DNA of 61,012 nucleotides from a virus: positions 1 to 61,012 of IMG/VR virus record IMGVR_UViG_3300031841_002149; one strand, 5' to 3'. Positions within the stretch are counted from its first letter, which is position 1; every line of letters starts with the position of its first letter. The notes beneath the pieces were generated by a model that did not search any database, was not told where the DNA came from, and saw only the letters and a program-made list of their open reading frames with translations. Positions 11,007-19,171 of this stretch are shown piece after piece. Both the position numbers and the translations under genes were made by a program.

Positions 11007-11169
11007 GAGAGGCAAGATCGTCTACAGACCGCCGGAAAAGTCTTATACCAATGTAAACATTGAAGAAACACCTCATGGGTTTAAGATTTACCGGGACGGT
11101 TCGGCACGCCCATTTGCAGTAATACCACACTCAGCCGTGAAGCAAGTAATATACGAAAGAGGGGAATAA
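10993..11169 (+). CDS. Small unknown protein
   Basis: A 58-residue protein, MSKTRRGKIVYRPPEKSY at its start, ending QVIYERGE. It overlaps the end of the upstream gene by 14 nt and is followed one base later by the next ATG, so it sits inside a tight operon. It has a basic N-terminus and a short beta-rich middle (HGFKIYRDGSARPFAVI). No family recognised. Confidence 0.6.
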   Translation: MSKTRRGKIVYRPPEKSYTNVNIEETPHGFKIYRDGSARPFAVIPHSAVKQVIYERGE

Positions 11170-11170
11170 A

Positions 11171-11518
11171 ATGAACAACAGCACAGAATGTTTAGTGGAC
11201 TGCATCAGCGAGAGTTCCTCGCTACTAGACGAAATAGAGATCATTCTCGTCGGGCTTGTCGCCTTGGTCGGTATCGCCGCATGGGGGTACAGGAAGTACA
11301 AGGCAATGATGGCTGATGGAAGCATTTCCCTCAGTGAGATCGTTGACTCTATGGACGAGATCAAGGAGAAGGTAAAGGAAGCGGAGGACATCGTTGAGGA
11401 TGTCACTGAGGCTGCCGAGTCCGTCAAAGCGAAAGCGGTCAAGAAAGAGCGCAAATGCAGCAGTTGTGGTATGCCGGGTCACACAAAGAAAACGTGTCCG
11501 GTGAAAGATCATGAGTGA
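11171..11518 (+). CDS. Membrane-anchored coiled-coil protein with CCHC zinc knuckle
   Basis: A 115-residue protein with three visible parts: a short N-terminus, one strong membrane segment (about 24-40, IILVGLVALVGIAAWGY), an acidic coiled coil (about 50-88, rich in E, D, K and V), and a C-terminal zinc knuckle C-x2-C-x4-H-x4-C (CSSCGMPGHTKKTC). CCHC knuckles bind nucleic acid in retroviral and eukaryotic proteins, so here a zinc knuckle is tethered to the membrane by a coiled coil. SD is GAGGGG. It overlaps the next gene by 8 nt. Role unknown; DNA injection, lysis or virion assembly are possible. Confidence 0.7.
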   Translation: MNNSTECLVDCISESSSLLDEIEIILVGLVALVGIAAWGYRKYKAMMADGSISLSEIVDSMDEIKEKVKEAEDIVEDVTEAAESVKAKAVKKERKCSSCGMPGHTKKTCPVKDHE

Positions 11519-11759
11519 AGTCGCAGTATTGAAAGTCCGTATGGACAACGCCGAGGCGGATATACGCCGCCACGAAATACTTATTGAACGCATAGCAGAT
11601 ATGCAAGGCGAGATGAAGACGGGGTTGACGGAAGTGGCGACGGAACTCAAGGTGACAAACGGTTTGATCGAGAAGAATATGGGGATGCAGCAGAAGGTGA
11701 TGTTCGGGCTATTAGCCATGCTCGCTTCTGCTCTTGGAATAGGGACACAGGTGATGTAG
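11511..11759 (+). CDS. XhlA-like coiled-coil plus membrane-anchor protein
   Basis: An 82-residue protein: an N-terminal coiled coil with E/D/R/M heptads (about 1-57), then one C-terminal hydrophobic segment (about 64-80, KVMFGLLAMLASALGIG). This layout matches the haemolysin XhlA type of phage accessory protein, often found near lysis genes, but sequence identity cannot be tested here. The stop TAG abuts the ATG of the following gene. Confidence 0.5.
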   Translation: MSEVAVLKVRMDNAEADIRRHEILIERIADMQGEMKTGLTEVATELKVTNGLIEKNMGMQQKVMFGLLAMLASALGIGTQVM

Positions 11760-12128
11760 ATGCCGGAGTATTGTCTAGCAAGTGATGTGGGATCAAGGTT
11801 GGGGTTAAACAGCGCACAGCGCACACAAGCGTCAAGCAGGTTGACGACAGCGATTAGGAGGGCCACGATAGACGTTGACCAATGCTGGCGTGATTATGGG
11901 CGAGACGTTCCCTCCACGGGGGCTACTGATGGGGGTAGCGGCCTCTATACACAAACTGATACGCTAAAAGTAATTCGTGAGATATGCGCTGACCTAGCAG
12001 CCGCCTACTACATGGAGGACGAAGGCACTTTCCAGACAACCGGGCCTGACGGTACGTTGAGAGGTGGAGTGTTGAGAGAGCGTGGCGAGAAGAACCTTAT
12101 GCAGATTGCACACCTCGGATCTATCTGA
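11760..12128 (+). CDS. Putative head-tail connector (adaptor) protein
   Basis: A 122-residue mostly helical protein starting MPEYCLASDVGSRLGLNSAQR. The pattern of an N-terminal helix pair, a hydrophilic loop, and IREICADLAAAYYMEDEG is typical of gp6/gp15-like head-tail adaptors, which begin with a short start such as 'Y-x-x-x-x-D-V' and later carry a 'LAAAYY' helix. It is the first of the neck/tail genes, just as adaptors are in siphoviruses. No gap to the upstream gene. Confidence 0.55.
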   Translation: MPEYCLASDVGSRLGLNSAQRTQASSRLTTAIRRATIDVDQCWRDYGRDVPSTGATDGGSGLYTQTDTLKVIREICADLAAAYYMEDEGTFQTTGPDGTLRGGVLRERGEKNLMQIAHLGSI

Positions 12129-12137
12129 GGTGATTGC

Positions 12138-12884
12138 ATGGTGACTTTGAAAGAAAAAGCAAGGCAGCAAAGGGAAGGTAGAATCTATACTGCTGTTAAT
12201 CTCTACAAACACCCCGGATTTCCAAAGATAAGTGCAATAAACGCACTAAAGACAAACACCACGAAGACGACGGAACAAAAAGTAAACATGGCTGCCAAAG
12301 ACATAGAACTTATGTCAAACCAATACGAGGGTGAAAAAGGGGCAGCCTTGAGAAAGGAGTCTAATAATTTATTCAAGAGTAGAAAGAAGCAGCCTATGGC
12401 TGGTTTTGCCGCTTACTTTAACACAAGAGAAATGAAAAGTGGTATAGAGGCAATCAACAAGGTGATTAGAGAGAAGATGCACTTAGAGATGATAAGGGGT
12501 TCAAATGAAGGTGTATCACAGACTGCATCTCACATAAGAACCATGACAAGGGAATTCAAGTCTAAGTATTTACCCAACAGGGCGGTTGAAGGTGATCTGT
12601 ATCATACCATAGCCGATTCTTTGGAAGCACATGATATGCAAGAGGGAAGACAGAAGAACCAATTCATCAGCCTTAGAGTGGGTTCGTATGATGTCGGTGA
12701 TGATAAGAAGAACCCTACAGGTGTAAGGGGTAGTAGAATGGACAAAGGAGATCCATCTCTCATCGAATTGACAGAAAGGGGAACAGGAACGCTTTCCCGA
12801 ACCACCTCACCAAAGGCAGGGACAAAAAGAATTAAAAGACTCTTAAAGGGTAAGAATATTGCGGGTGTGACTCGTAAGAGGTGA
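12138..12884 (+). CDS. Putative neck/tail-completion protein
   Basis: A 248-residue very basic protein with a GAGGTGA SD before its ATG. The N-terminal half is helical and rich in K and N; the C-terminus is strongly basic (KRIKRLLKGKNIAGVTRKR). Position between the adaptor and the putative tail terminator suggests a head-closure or tail-completion role (HK97 gp10-like slot), but no diagnostic motif was recognised. The A+T content is higher than in the neighbouring tail genes. Confidence 0.4.
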   Translation: MVTLKEKARQQREGRIYTAVNLYKHPGFPKISAINALKTNTTKTTEQKVNMAAKDIELMSNQYEGEKGAALRKESNNLFKSRKKQPMAGFAAYFNTREMKSGIEAINKVIREKMHLEMIRGSNEGVSQTASHIRTMTREFKSKYLPNRAVEGDLYHTIADSLEAHDMQEGRQKNQFISLRVGSYDVGDDKKNPTGVRGSRMDKGDPSLIELTERGTGTLSRTTSPKAGTKRIKRLLKGKNIAGVTRKR

Positions 12885-12888
12885 TAAC

Positions 12889-13947
12889 ATGGCTATAGCA
12901 ACGAAGACACAGTATTGGACCTCCCGCATGAAGGGTGGCGACCCCACCTCCTTGAGCGGCACGTTCAACGACGACTTCACGCTCGCATCGGGTAGCGGGT
13001 CTGCTTCCGGTGGAGATTGGGTAATCACCAACGGCACATACTCGATAGCCCCCACAGGAACGGCTAACACATTGGTAGCGGTCTTGGAATACACGACTGC
13101 CCCTGACGATGACACGGTTCTCATGAGCATAGATGACGGGAGCAAGAGAGTTGAGGTACGTTCCACAGGGAGCAACACCTCGCTCAAACTCGTAGGGACC
13201 ACCACGGTCACTATCAGCGACCTTGACTTGGCTAAGGCGGAGGAAAACCCAACTACCCTTATTTTGCGTCTTACGCTTGACGGGACGGACGCAAAACTCT
13301 ACACGCATGAGATCATCAACGACGACGATGGAACGGCTGTATTCGCTTCTGTGACGGCTTCTAACAGTAGTTCTACGGGAGTAGTGTGGGGCAACACAAG
13401 CGGGTCGGTGAAATGGGGTGCGGTCTACTACTCAAAGTTCGGTGCTTTCGCCCCCGACGAGTTGCTTCTCTCAGACTTCGCACAGGACACGCTCGCACGC
13501 ATGGGCCTCGGTATAGTTGACCAACTCAAGAACTCAACTAGGCCATACCTCAAGACGCAAGTTCCCGACTCTTCAATCGTGTATGGGTACGATCTATCAT
13601 CCGAGATGACCAACAGATTGCACACACCCACGATACACGTTCTCATCAGCGCACTAAACTCCCCTACCTTTGAGTCCTTGGGTGGCGCGAAGATCACGCA
13701 GAACTATGACGTGCAGATATTTGTGGCTACCCGTGGCACGAACTATGAAAACTCCTACAGATCGGGACTGAACATTCTCGGAGAGGTCTTCGATGAGTTA
13801 TACACGCAGACCGGCGTGCAGGGAACGACAGATAGCATCATACAGTATGACGCGCAACTAGATTCCAAGATAGACGACGACGAGACAGTGTGCGTTCACG
13901 TCCTCACAATGACCTATATGCGCCGCATAGATATGCGTCACAGATAA
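12889..13947 (+). CDS. Putative tail-terminator protein with N-terminal beta-sandwich domain
   Basis: A 352-residue protein with two parts. Residues about 20-180 look like a LamG/concanavalin-type beta sandwich (FNDDFTLASGSGSASGGDW, with alternating strands and G/S loops). Residues about 190-350 resemble a tail-terminator fold (helix, then IHVLISAL and NYDVQIFVATRG strands, helix, C-terminal strand VCVHVLTMTYMRRID). It directly precedes the tail-tube gene, the usual terminator slot. The extra beta domain may decorate the neck. SD is GAGGTGATAAC before ATG. Confidence 0.5.
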   Translation: MAIATKTQYWTSRMKGGDPTSLSGTFNDDFTLASGSGSASGGDWVITNGTYSIAPTGTANTLVAVLEYTTAPDDDTVLMSIDDGSKRVEVRSTGSNTSLKLVGTTTVTISDLDLAKAEENPTTLILRLTLDGTDAKLYTHEIINDDDGTAVFASVTASNSSSTGVVWGNTSGSVKWGAVYYSKFGAFAPDELLLSDFAQDTLARMGLGIVDQLKNSTRPYLKTQVPDSSIVYGYDLSSEMTNRLHTPTIHVLISALNSPTFESLGGAKITQNYDVQIFVATRGTNYENSYRSGLNILGEVFDELYTQTGVQGTTDSIIQYDAQLDSKIDDDETVCVHVLTMTYMRRIDMRHR

Positions 13948-13998
13948 GAATATTAATAAAGCAGTCAGTGTGTCCTAAGACCACATAGAGGTGTACCT
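13948..13998 (+). promoter_or_regulatory. Promoter and SD of the tail-tube gene
   Basis: A 51-nt gap holds an AT-rich TATA-like stretch (AATATTAATAAAG) about 45 nt before the ATG and then AGAGGTG as ribosome binding site. This is one of few real gaps in the tail operon and fits a separate strong promoter for the most abundant tail protein. Confidence 0.45.
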
Positions 13999-15030
13999 AT
14001 GGTAGAGTTCCTGAACAGATATGTATCGATAGAAAAAGAATCAACATACGGGACCGAGCCTTCCGGCACTCCGATTTACGGAGAGGTCGATGATGAATCG
14101 CTCGCAACGACGTATGACTTGATGACAAGGCAAGACATGAGCAGACCGATTTCTTCAAAGTCCGTGACCGGCACTGAGAGGTCCGAGGGTGACATCAACC
14201 TCGCTATGCAGGTCGATGACTTTGTAGGTAACTTGCTTTACGCTTTCTTCCCACAAGACACACAGACCACTGACGGCTCACAAGAGCAGCACGTTCTAAC
14301 TGAGCCTTCCTTGACAAGTGCCTCCGGTGGCGTTTACCCATCGTGGACTATCCGTGTCGGTAGAGAGGAAAAAGAACACACATTCACCGGAATGGTGGCT
14401 AACTCACTAAGCGTAAGTGCATCTGTGGGTGAGTACGTCATGATGGGTGTGGGCTTCTTGGGCAAGAGCGAGTCTGCCCCTGCTGCTTTGGCTACGGCCA
14501 CCTTCGACGGTGCTGCGCTCGATGCTCTTTACTTCGCTAACGGCACAGTCAAGTTCGATGATGGTAGCGGAACTGCACCAGCAGCCTCCGCAAGCGTCAA
14601 GTCCATTTCCTTTGACATCAACCTAAACAGGGACACGGACAACGCATACGCAATCGGTAGCCCTTCATATGGGCGTGCGCCACCTGCACAACGCAGGGAG
14701 ATCAGTGGGACCATCGAGTTCAACAAGGTTCTCTATGGCGACCAAAGCCTAGATGAGCCTGACTACGATGCCCTAGTAGCCTCAGACGGTGTGGCATACA
14801 ACGATGGCACTGACGCAGTTATGACCTTGGACTTCCTAGACGAAGCCGGTTCCGACTTCATCAAGTTTGAGTTCTTCAACATTAGGTTTGAAGCCCCCGA
14901 AGCATCTGTAAGCGGCAGGGACACGAACACTATGACTGTAAACTTCATCGGCCTCTATGATGACAATTTGGGTGGAATGAGAGTGACTGCCAAAGGCGCA
15001 CAACTCAGCGCAACCGAATATGACGCATGA
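13999..15030 (+). CDS. Major tail tube protein
   Basis: A 343-residue protein of the siphovirus/myovirus tail-tube type. It starts MVEFLNRYVSIEKESTYGT, the common start of tail-tube subunits ('sYvgigkEsTyGT'), followed by a beta-rich body and repeated G/S/D loops; RAPPAQRREISGTIEFNK resembles the strand pair that forms the tube wall. The location before the tail-assembly chaperones and tape measure is diagnostic. An own promoter and SD suggest high expression. Confidence 0.75.
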   Translation: MVEFLNRYVSIEKESTYGTEPSGTPIYGEVDDESLATTYDLMTRQDMSRPISSKSVTGTERSEGDINLAMQVDDFVGNLLYAFFPQDTQTTDGSQEQHVLTEPSLTSASGGVYPSWTIRVGREEKEHTFTGMVANSLSVSASVGEYVMMGVGFLGKSESAPAALATATFDGAALDALYFANGTVKFDDGSGTAPAASASVKSISFDINLNRDTDNAYAIGSPSYGRAPPAQRREISGTIEFNKVLYGDQSLDEPDYDALVASDGVAYNDGTDAVMTLDFLDEAGSDFIKFEFFNIRFEAPEASVSGRDTNTMTVNFIGLYDDNLGGMRVTAKGAQLSATEYDA

Positions 15031-15039
15031 GGTGATTAA

Positions 15040-15228
15040 TTGCACGAAGACCTAGCAAAAGACTATGACTTAGACGAGAAGGACATGGCTACGCTCTCCA
15101 AGATCGAGTCAAAGAGCGTTGCACTTAGATTCCTCAAGAGGTTCCCTAAGAAGGTAGCCAAGCCCGCTCCTAAGAAGAAAGCACCGGCCAAGAAGGTCGA
15201 GGTCGAGGAAGAGAAGGGTGATGAGTGA
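15040..15228 (+). CDS. Small lysine/alanine/proline-tailed protein
   Basis: A 62-residue protein starting at TTG (15040), chosen because GAGGTGA lies at ideal spacing and no ATG is suitably placed. The N-terminal half is acidic (HEDLAKDYDLDEKDMATLSK) and the C-terminal half is a K/P/A-rich low-complexity arm (PAPKKKAPAKKVEVEEEKGDE). It ends in a TGATG overlap with the next gene. Function unknown; expression is coupled to tail genes. Confidence 0.5.
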   Translation: MHEDLAKDYDLDEKDMATLSKIESKSVALRFLKRFPKKVAKPAPKKKAPAKKVEVEEEKGDE

Positions 15229-15425
15229 TGGCTAACAACGGCGGCACTGTAATCACTGATAAGACTAAGTTGATGGTCAGCAGATTCGCTGGCACGGCTG
15301 CTGAAGTGCAGACTGCGTTCAGGGCAGCCATAGCCAACAACGATGTAGTCATTTCCTGTGACGTATCAAGAAGGAAGAACAGCGAGGACATTGCTCTCAC
15401 TGTCGTTTGGTATGACGTAGCATAA
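15228..15425 (+). CDS. Small unknown tail-operon protein
   Basis: A 65-residue protein, MANNGGTVITDKTKLMVSRF at its start, ending LTVVWYDVA. The start overlaps the upstream stop by one base (TGATG). It appears compact with alternating strands and one helix (AAEVQTAFRAAIANND). No family recognised; position suggests a tail accessory protein. Confidence 0.5.
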   Translation: MANNGGTVITDKTKLMVSRFAGTAAEVQTAFRAAIANNDVVISCDVSRRKNSEDIALTVVWYDVA

Positions 15426-15492
15426 ATATTTATTAATGCTATAATGTTTAATTTATTCTGAGCGGGCCTGTGGGCCATAGAGTAGTGATACC
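15426..15492 (+). promoter_or_regulatory. AT-rich promoter region before tail-assembly chaperone
   Basis: A 67-nt gap starts with an AT-rich stretch holding TATA-like sequences (TAAATATTTATTAA; TATAATGTTTAATTTATT). It then has a small GC hairpin GGGCC-TGT-GGGCC-like repeat just before the ATG of the chaperone gene. No clear SD is present, so the hairpin or a short leader may set translation. Confidence 0.35.
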
Positions 15493-15843
15493 ATGCCGGT
15501 AATGAAGAAAGAGATAGAGTTAGACGACGGACGAAAGATTTGGGTGAGGCAAGCCTCCGGTATGGAGAGGCTCAAGATCACTAACATTCAGGGTAAGGCT
15601 TTCCGCAAGATGCGACACGCCGGAACTCCCGACAAGTGGACTGAGGAACAGAACGAGGAATTTGCCTCTATTGTAGATGACATGGGCGGTGGGATAGAGG
15701 CTCAGATAGAATCATGGGTTCCTGCTTGCATTCTCGATGAGGATGTCGATGTCAATATGCTAACGTTTGAGGAACTGAACAAGATCCTTCAGTTCGTCCG
15801 TGGTGACGATGAGGATGGTGCGGTCCCTTTTCAGAATTCCTGA
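15493..15843 (+). CDS. Tail assembly chaperone, upstream frame
   Basis: A 116-residue protein in the slot of lambda gpG: between the tail tube and the tape measure, followed by a shorter overlapping frame. The N-terminus is a small beta domain (KKEIELDDGRKIWVRQASGMERLKI) followed by helices and an acidic end. Its last codons contain the heptamer C-CCT-TTT in the phase needed for -1 slippage, four sense codons before the TGA. The stop overlaps the next ATG (TGATG). Confidence 0.65.
   Translation: MPVMKKEIELDDGRKIWVRQASGMERLKITNIQGKAFRKMRHAGTPDKWTEEQNEEFASIVDDMGGGIEAQIESWVPACILDEDVDVNMLTFEELNKILQFVRGDDEDGAVPFQNS
15825..15831 (+). promoter_or_regulatory. Putative -1 ribosomal frameshift site (CCCTTTT)
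   Basis: CCCTTTT is a perfect X-XXY-YYZ heptamer in the reading phase of the upstream chaperone gene (codons CCT TTT). Slipping back one base enters the frame of the next ORF, which stays open from here through its ATG. The fused product would be about 217 residues. A 6-bp inverted repeat (CCTTTG...CAAAGG, 15857-15877) lies 25 nt downstream, somewhat farther than usual for a stimulator. Confidence 0.5.
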
Positions 15844-16145
15844 TGGTCGCACCGAGCCTTTGCATGGCCTTCAAAGGGACACTTCCTTCTGACCTATGGC
15901 TCAAGTATTCCGTGGAGGGTGGTCGTCACCTGATGGACATGGACTTGGTTGTGGCTGCTGAGATAAACGACAAGATCAGCGAGGCTACCAGCGAGGTTAA
16001 GAAGCGAGATGCCAAAGGTGCAGTAGCCCGCAGGGACCAAAGGCGTGAGCAACGCAAACTCTTATCAAACAATATGGATCTACTCGACATATTGAGCGAA
16101 AGCGGTGTTCCGGTTGAGGGTAAGCGAAGTGAGGGTTCTGAATGA
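15843..16145 (+). CDS. Tail assembly chaperone, downstream frame (GT-like extension)
   Basis: A 100-residue frame in the -1 phase relative to the upstream chaperone. It can be made as a C-terminal extension by frameshifting at 15825-15831 or independently from the ATG at 15843 (TGATG restart). It starts MVAPSLCMAFKGTLPSDLW and continues with charged helices (EINDKISEATSEVKKRDAKG, then an arginine-rich stretch), as in T extensions that bind the tape measure. Its stop overlaps the tape-measure ATG by four bases (ATGA). Confidence 0.6.
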   Translation: MVAPSLCMAFKGTLPSDLWLKYSVEGGRHLMDMDLVVAAEINDKISEATSEVKKRDAKGAVARRDQRREQRKLLSNNMDLLDILSESGVPVEGKRSEGSE

Positions 16146-19100
16146 TAGAAGCGTTGGGAAGTAGCCTATTGTTGGGGTATCTTTCCCCTGTCGCACTGTT
16201 CACGGCAGCCATCTGTCTCCTTGTTCTTCGCGCTGGTGCGTCTAGGGTTTTCTTCGACATTGTTGGTACTTTCCAAGCCACCAAGATGATCAACGATGCT
16301 CAATCCGCCGGAACTGTGTTTGAGTCGATTTACCTAGATACTCTTACGGGAATACAAGAATCAGCCCAAGAACTAGGCGAGATATTTAATAATCTTACTG
16401 ACAGTGTGGTTCCGATAGCAAGGGAACTAGCCGAGGCAGAGATACAATTAGACAAGTTCCTTGAGGCCGGGTTAGACGTAAGAGAAGTGAGGGAAGACCT
16501 AGAAGGCATCGGTATGGCCTTCGGGTTCGCTGGCGATCAAGCAATGGAAGCAGCCGCTAAGATGGCGCAGATAAGCGGTGTTCTCGGTGCTGGTTCCTTG
16601 GCTACGGGAACGCAAATAGGTATGGAGTTCGGCCTAATTAGCGGTATGGAAACCGAGGCTGCTATGCAGAGGATGATCAACCTTCAACAACAGACTAAGT
16701 TTATGACTGACGGTATCAACGAGAATGCCTCTGCCGAAGAGAGGGCCACTAAGATAAGGCAAAACTCAATGTTAGTTCTCGACCAACTGAACACGATTGA
16801 GAACCGCTCGGCTGCTACGATGGAGCAGATAACCTTCGTCATGAACCAATTCGCTTCACAGGCCCATCTTGCCAATGAGGAAATAAGAAGCATGGCCGCA
16901 CTATCGGCGGTCATGATTGAGACAGGTGAGGAACAGGGTAAGGGTGGTCGAGCCTTGCGTATGATGTTCGCTAGGTTGGGTTCCAACATCGGTGGCGCAA
17001 GAGATGAGATGGAGAGATTCGGTGTTCAGGTTGTGGACGCAGAAGGTAATATGCGACCTCTATCAGTGATGCTAAAAGAACTAGAGGCAGGTTTCTTCGC
17101 CCAAACCAGCGCACAGCAACAGAACACAGCGCAGGTCATAGCCGGAAACAGGCACTACACACGTTTCCTCAAGTTGATGACCAACCTTGATCGCGTGAGG
17201 GAATTGGAAATAGAGTCAGCAATGCGTCTATTCCCCGCTATGGATGAGATAGAAAGAAGAAGAAACAGCGAACTTTTTCAACTTGAGCAATCGGAAGCAG
17301 CATTGAGAAACTACTCTGCTGCTTTAGGTGAGGCACTCATACCACAAATGACAAACGTAAATATGATACAAGCAAATTTCATGAAGACGCTTGCTGAATT
17401 CGCAGAGGGTCCATTAGGATTCATAGTTCCCGCCGTTATGGGCTTGGCTAAGTCCTTTAGCACAGTGTTGGGGCCACTTGTCAACACGGTGATTACCTTC
17501 AAGAGCCTCAGTATATCCATGCAGACGCAACTCGCTGTTATGCGTGCTTTGAACCAACAGCAGCAAACCTCAAACGCATCAACCATAGCAGGGAACGTAG
17601 CGAATAAAGATGCGGCTGTGCAATATCATTTCCAACAACAAGCGTTGCAAGACTTAAATAGAGAAAGAGAAATAGAAAAAGGATTACTTGAGCAGAATAT
17701 GAATTTGGCTTCACTTAGCACGGATGCGCTATATGAATATCTTGCGGCGGCAGAAAGAGACTTGGAAATCTTAAAAGACAAAGATATAATAAAACAAAGA
17801 TTAATAGAAAAAGAAGAAATATTAACTGAATTAATATATAGAAAGGGTGCGGTACTAGAACAAGAGAATGCAGACAAGGAGGCCGCAAATATAAGGGATA
17901 GGCAGCAGATTGAAAACGCAAAGCAAAACGCTGCCGCTATGAACGGTCTGACTATGCAGATGATGGGTGCTGGAACGGCCCTAATGATGTTCGGTAAGAA
18001 TCAAAGGGCAATGAAGGCAGGTATGGTATTGAATACTGCTGCTATAGGGGCGCAGATATTTCAAATGATTATCAAGAATGCAGAATCCATACAGGCCACA
18101 TTCAATACAAGGGCCGAAACACAAGCGTTGCTTGCAAACACAGGAGCATTAGGGGCAAACACAAAAGCAAGAGCGACTAATAATGAGGTGGCGCGTGCAG
18201 GTTCAGCAGCAGTAGGTATGGGAACGAAAGGCTTCGGTAAAGCACTGATGCGTTCTGCTGCTATGATGGGCGGTATGGCTATTGCTGCTGTTGGTGTCAG
18301 TTATGCGTTAGATAAATTCCTATTCAAGACGAAGAAGGCGAAGAAAGAAGTAGACGACTTATCATCTTCCCTGATTAGCGCAACGGATGTATTGGGCATA
18401 ATGGCAGAAGAGGGATTCACAGTCGAATCCTCTCAACAAATAGTAGATGAGCAACAAGCGATAGTAGACTCTATAAGAGTACAGTACAAAGAGGGTGAGA
18501 AACTAAACGCCTTAGATCAACAAAGGCTTGACACGGCAATGAAGTTAAGAGATGAACATCAACTAGCAATAGATCAAACTGAGAATATGGCTAATCTAAC
18601 AAAGGTATTGGCTATGGACTCAGAGGACTTGGCTACCTTTGCTTCAATGGACATAGATCAACTCAGAAGAAGCGCAAGGGGGATGGAAATACACACAGGA
18701 TCAGTTTCAGAAAACTTAGCAGAAACGATAAAAACATATGAAGATACTCAAGATGCCCTAGGTGCTTATGGTGAGGAATTCGTAAGAATATTCAAAGAGA
18801 CAGGCGATATAGAACAAGCCAAGGCCGCACTACAAGGGTATTTGGACATAATAGAAGATGGTCTTGCGGGAAATGGCGCAGGTAGCATCGCTGATTCTGT
18901 TGAGGTGGCGAACAATACCCTTACTGATTTCCTAAACACAAGAGAAGAGATGTTCCACGGCTTCAAGGCCGATAAGTTAACAGGTGACTTGGTTAGACAA
19001 GTCCAACAACAGGGAGTCGAGACATTGATAACAAGCACGGAGGTAGTCATGACCAACGTGTTCAACGGTATGACGATACCGGAGATGGCTGACTTATTGA

Positions 19101-19162
19101 TAGAAGAGATAGAGATTAGAGGTAGGGCGAATGGCTTCAACGTCACCGCTAACGTAGCGTAA
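16142..19162 (+). CDS. Tail tape measure protein
   Basis: A 1006-residue protein that sets tail length and is later involved in DNA delivery. It is mostly long helix: coiled-coil segments (about 50-160, 360-400, 490-600, 740-860), hydrophobic segments near 8-30, 425-445 and 705-725 (MMGGMAIAAVGVSYALDKFLF), and A/Q/N-rich stretches. At roughly 1.5 Angstrom per helical residue this implies a tail near 150 nm. The ATG overlaps the upstream stop. The very hydrophobic first 30 residues are unusual for this family and the true start could be later. Confidence 0.8.
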   Translation: MIEALGSSLLLGYLSPVALFTAAICLLVLRAGASRVFFDIVGTFQATKMINDAQSAGTVFESIYLDTLTGIQESAQELGEIFNNLTDSVVPIARELAEAEIQLDKFLEAGLDVREVREDLEGIGMAFGFAGDQAMEAAAKMAQISGVLGAGSLATGTQIGMEFGLISGMETEAAMQRMINLQQQTKFMTDGINENASAEERATKIRQNSMLVLDQLNTIENRSAATMEQITFVMNQFASQAHLANEEIRSMAALSAVMIETGEEQGKGGRALRMMFARLGSNIGGARDEMERFGVQVVDAEGNMRPLSVMLKELEAGFFAQTSAQQQNTAQVIAGNRHYTRFLKLMTNLDRVRELEIESAMRLFPAMDEIERRRNSELFQLEQSEAALRNYSAALGEALIPQMTNVNMIQANFMKTLAEFAEGPLGFIVPAVMGLAKSFSTVLGPLVNTVITFKSLSISMQTQLAVMRALNQQQQTSNASTIAGNVANKDAAVQYHFQQQALQDLNREREIEKGLLEQNMNLASLSTDALYEYLAAAERDLEILKDKDIIKQRLIEKEEILTELIYRKGAVLEQENADKEAANIRDRQQIENAKQNAAAMNGLTMQMMGAGTALMMFGKNQRAMKAGMVLNTAAIGAQIFQMIIKNAESIQATFNTRAETQALLANTGALGANTKARATNNEVARAGSAAVGMGTKGFGKALMRSAAMMGGMAIAAVGVSYALDKFLFKTKKAKKEVDDLSSSLISATDVLGIMAEEGFTVESSQQIVDEQQAIVDSIRVQYKEGEKLNALDQQRLDTAMKLRDEHQLAIDQTENMANLTKVLAMDSEDLATFASMDIDQLRRSARGMEIHTGSVSENLAETIKTYEDTQDALGAYGEEFVRIFKETGDIEQAKAALQGYLDIIEDGLAGNGAGSIADSVEVANNTLTDFLNTREEMFHGFKADKLTGDLVRQVQQQGVETLITSTEVVMTNVFNGMTIPEMADLLIEEIEIRGRANGFNVTANVA

Positions 19163-19171
19163 GGTGAGTGA

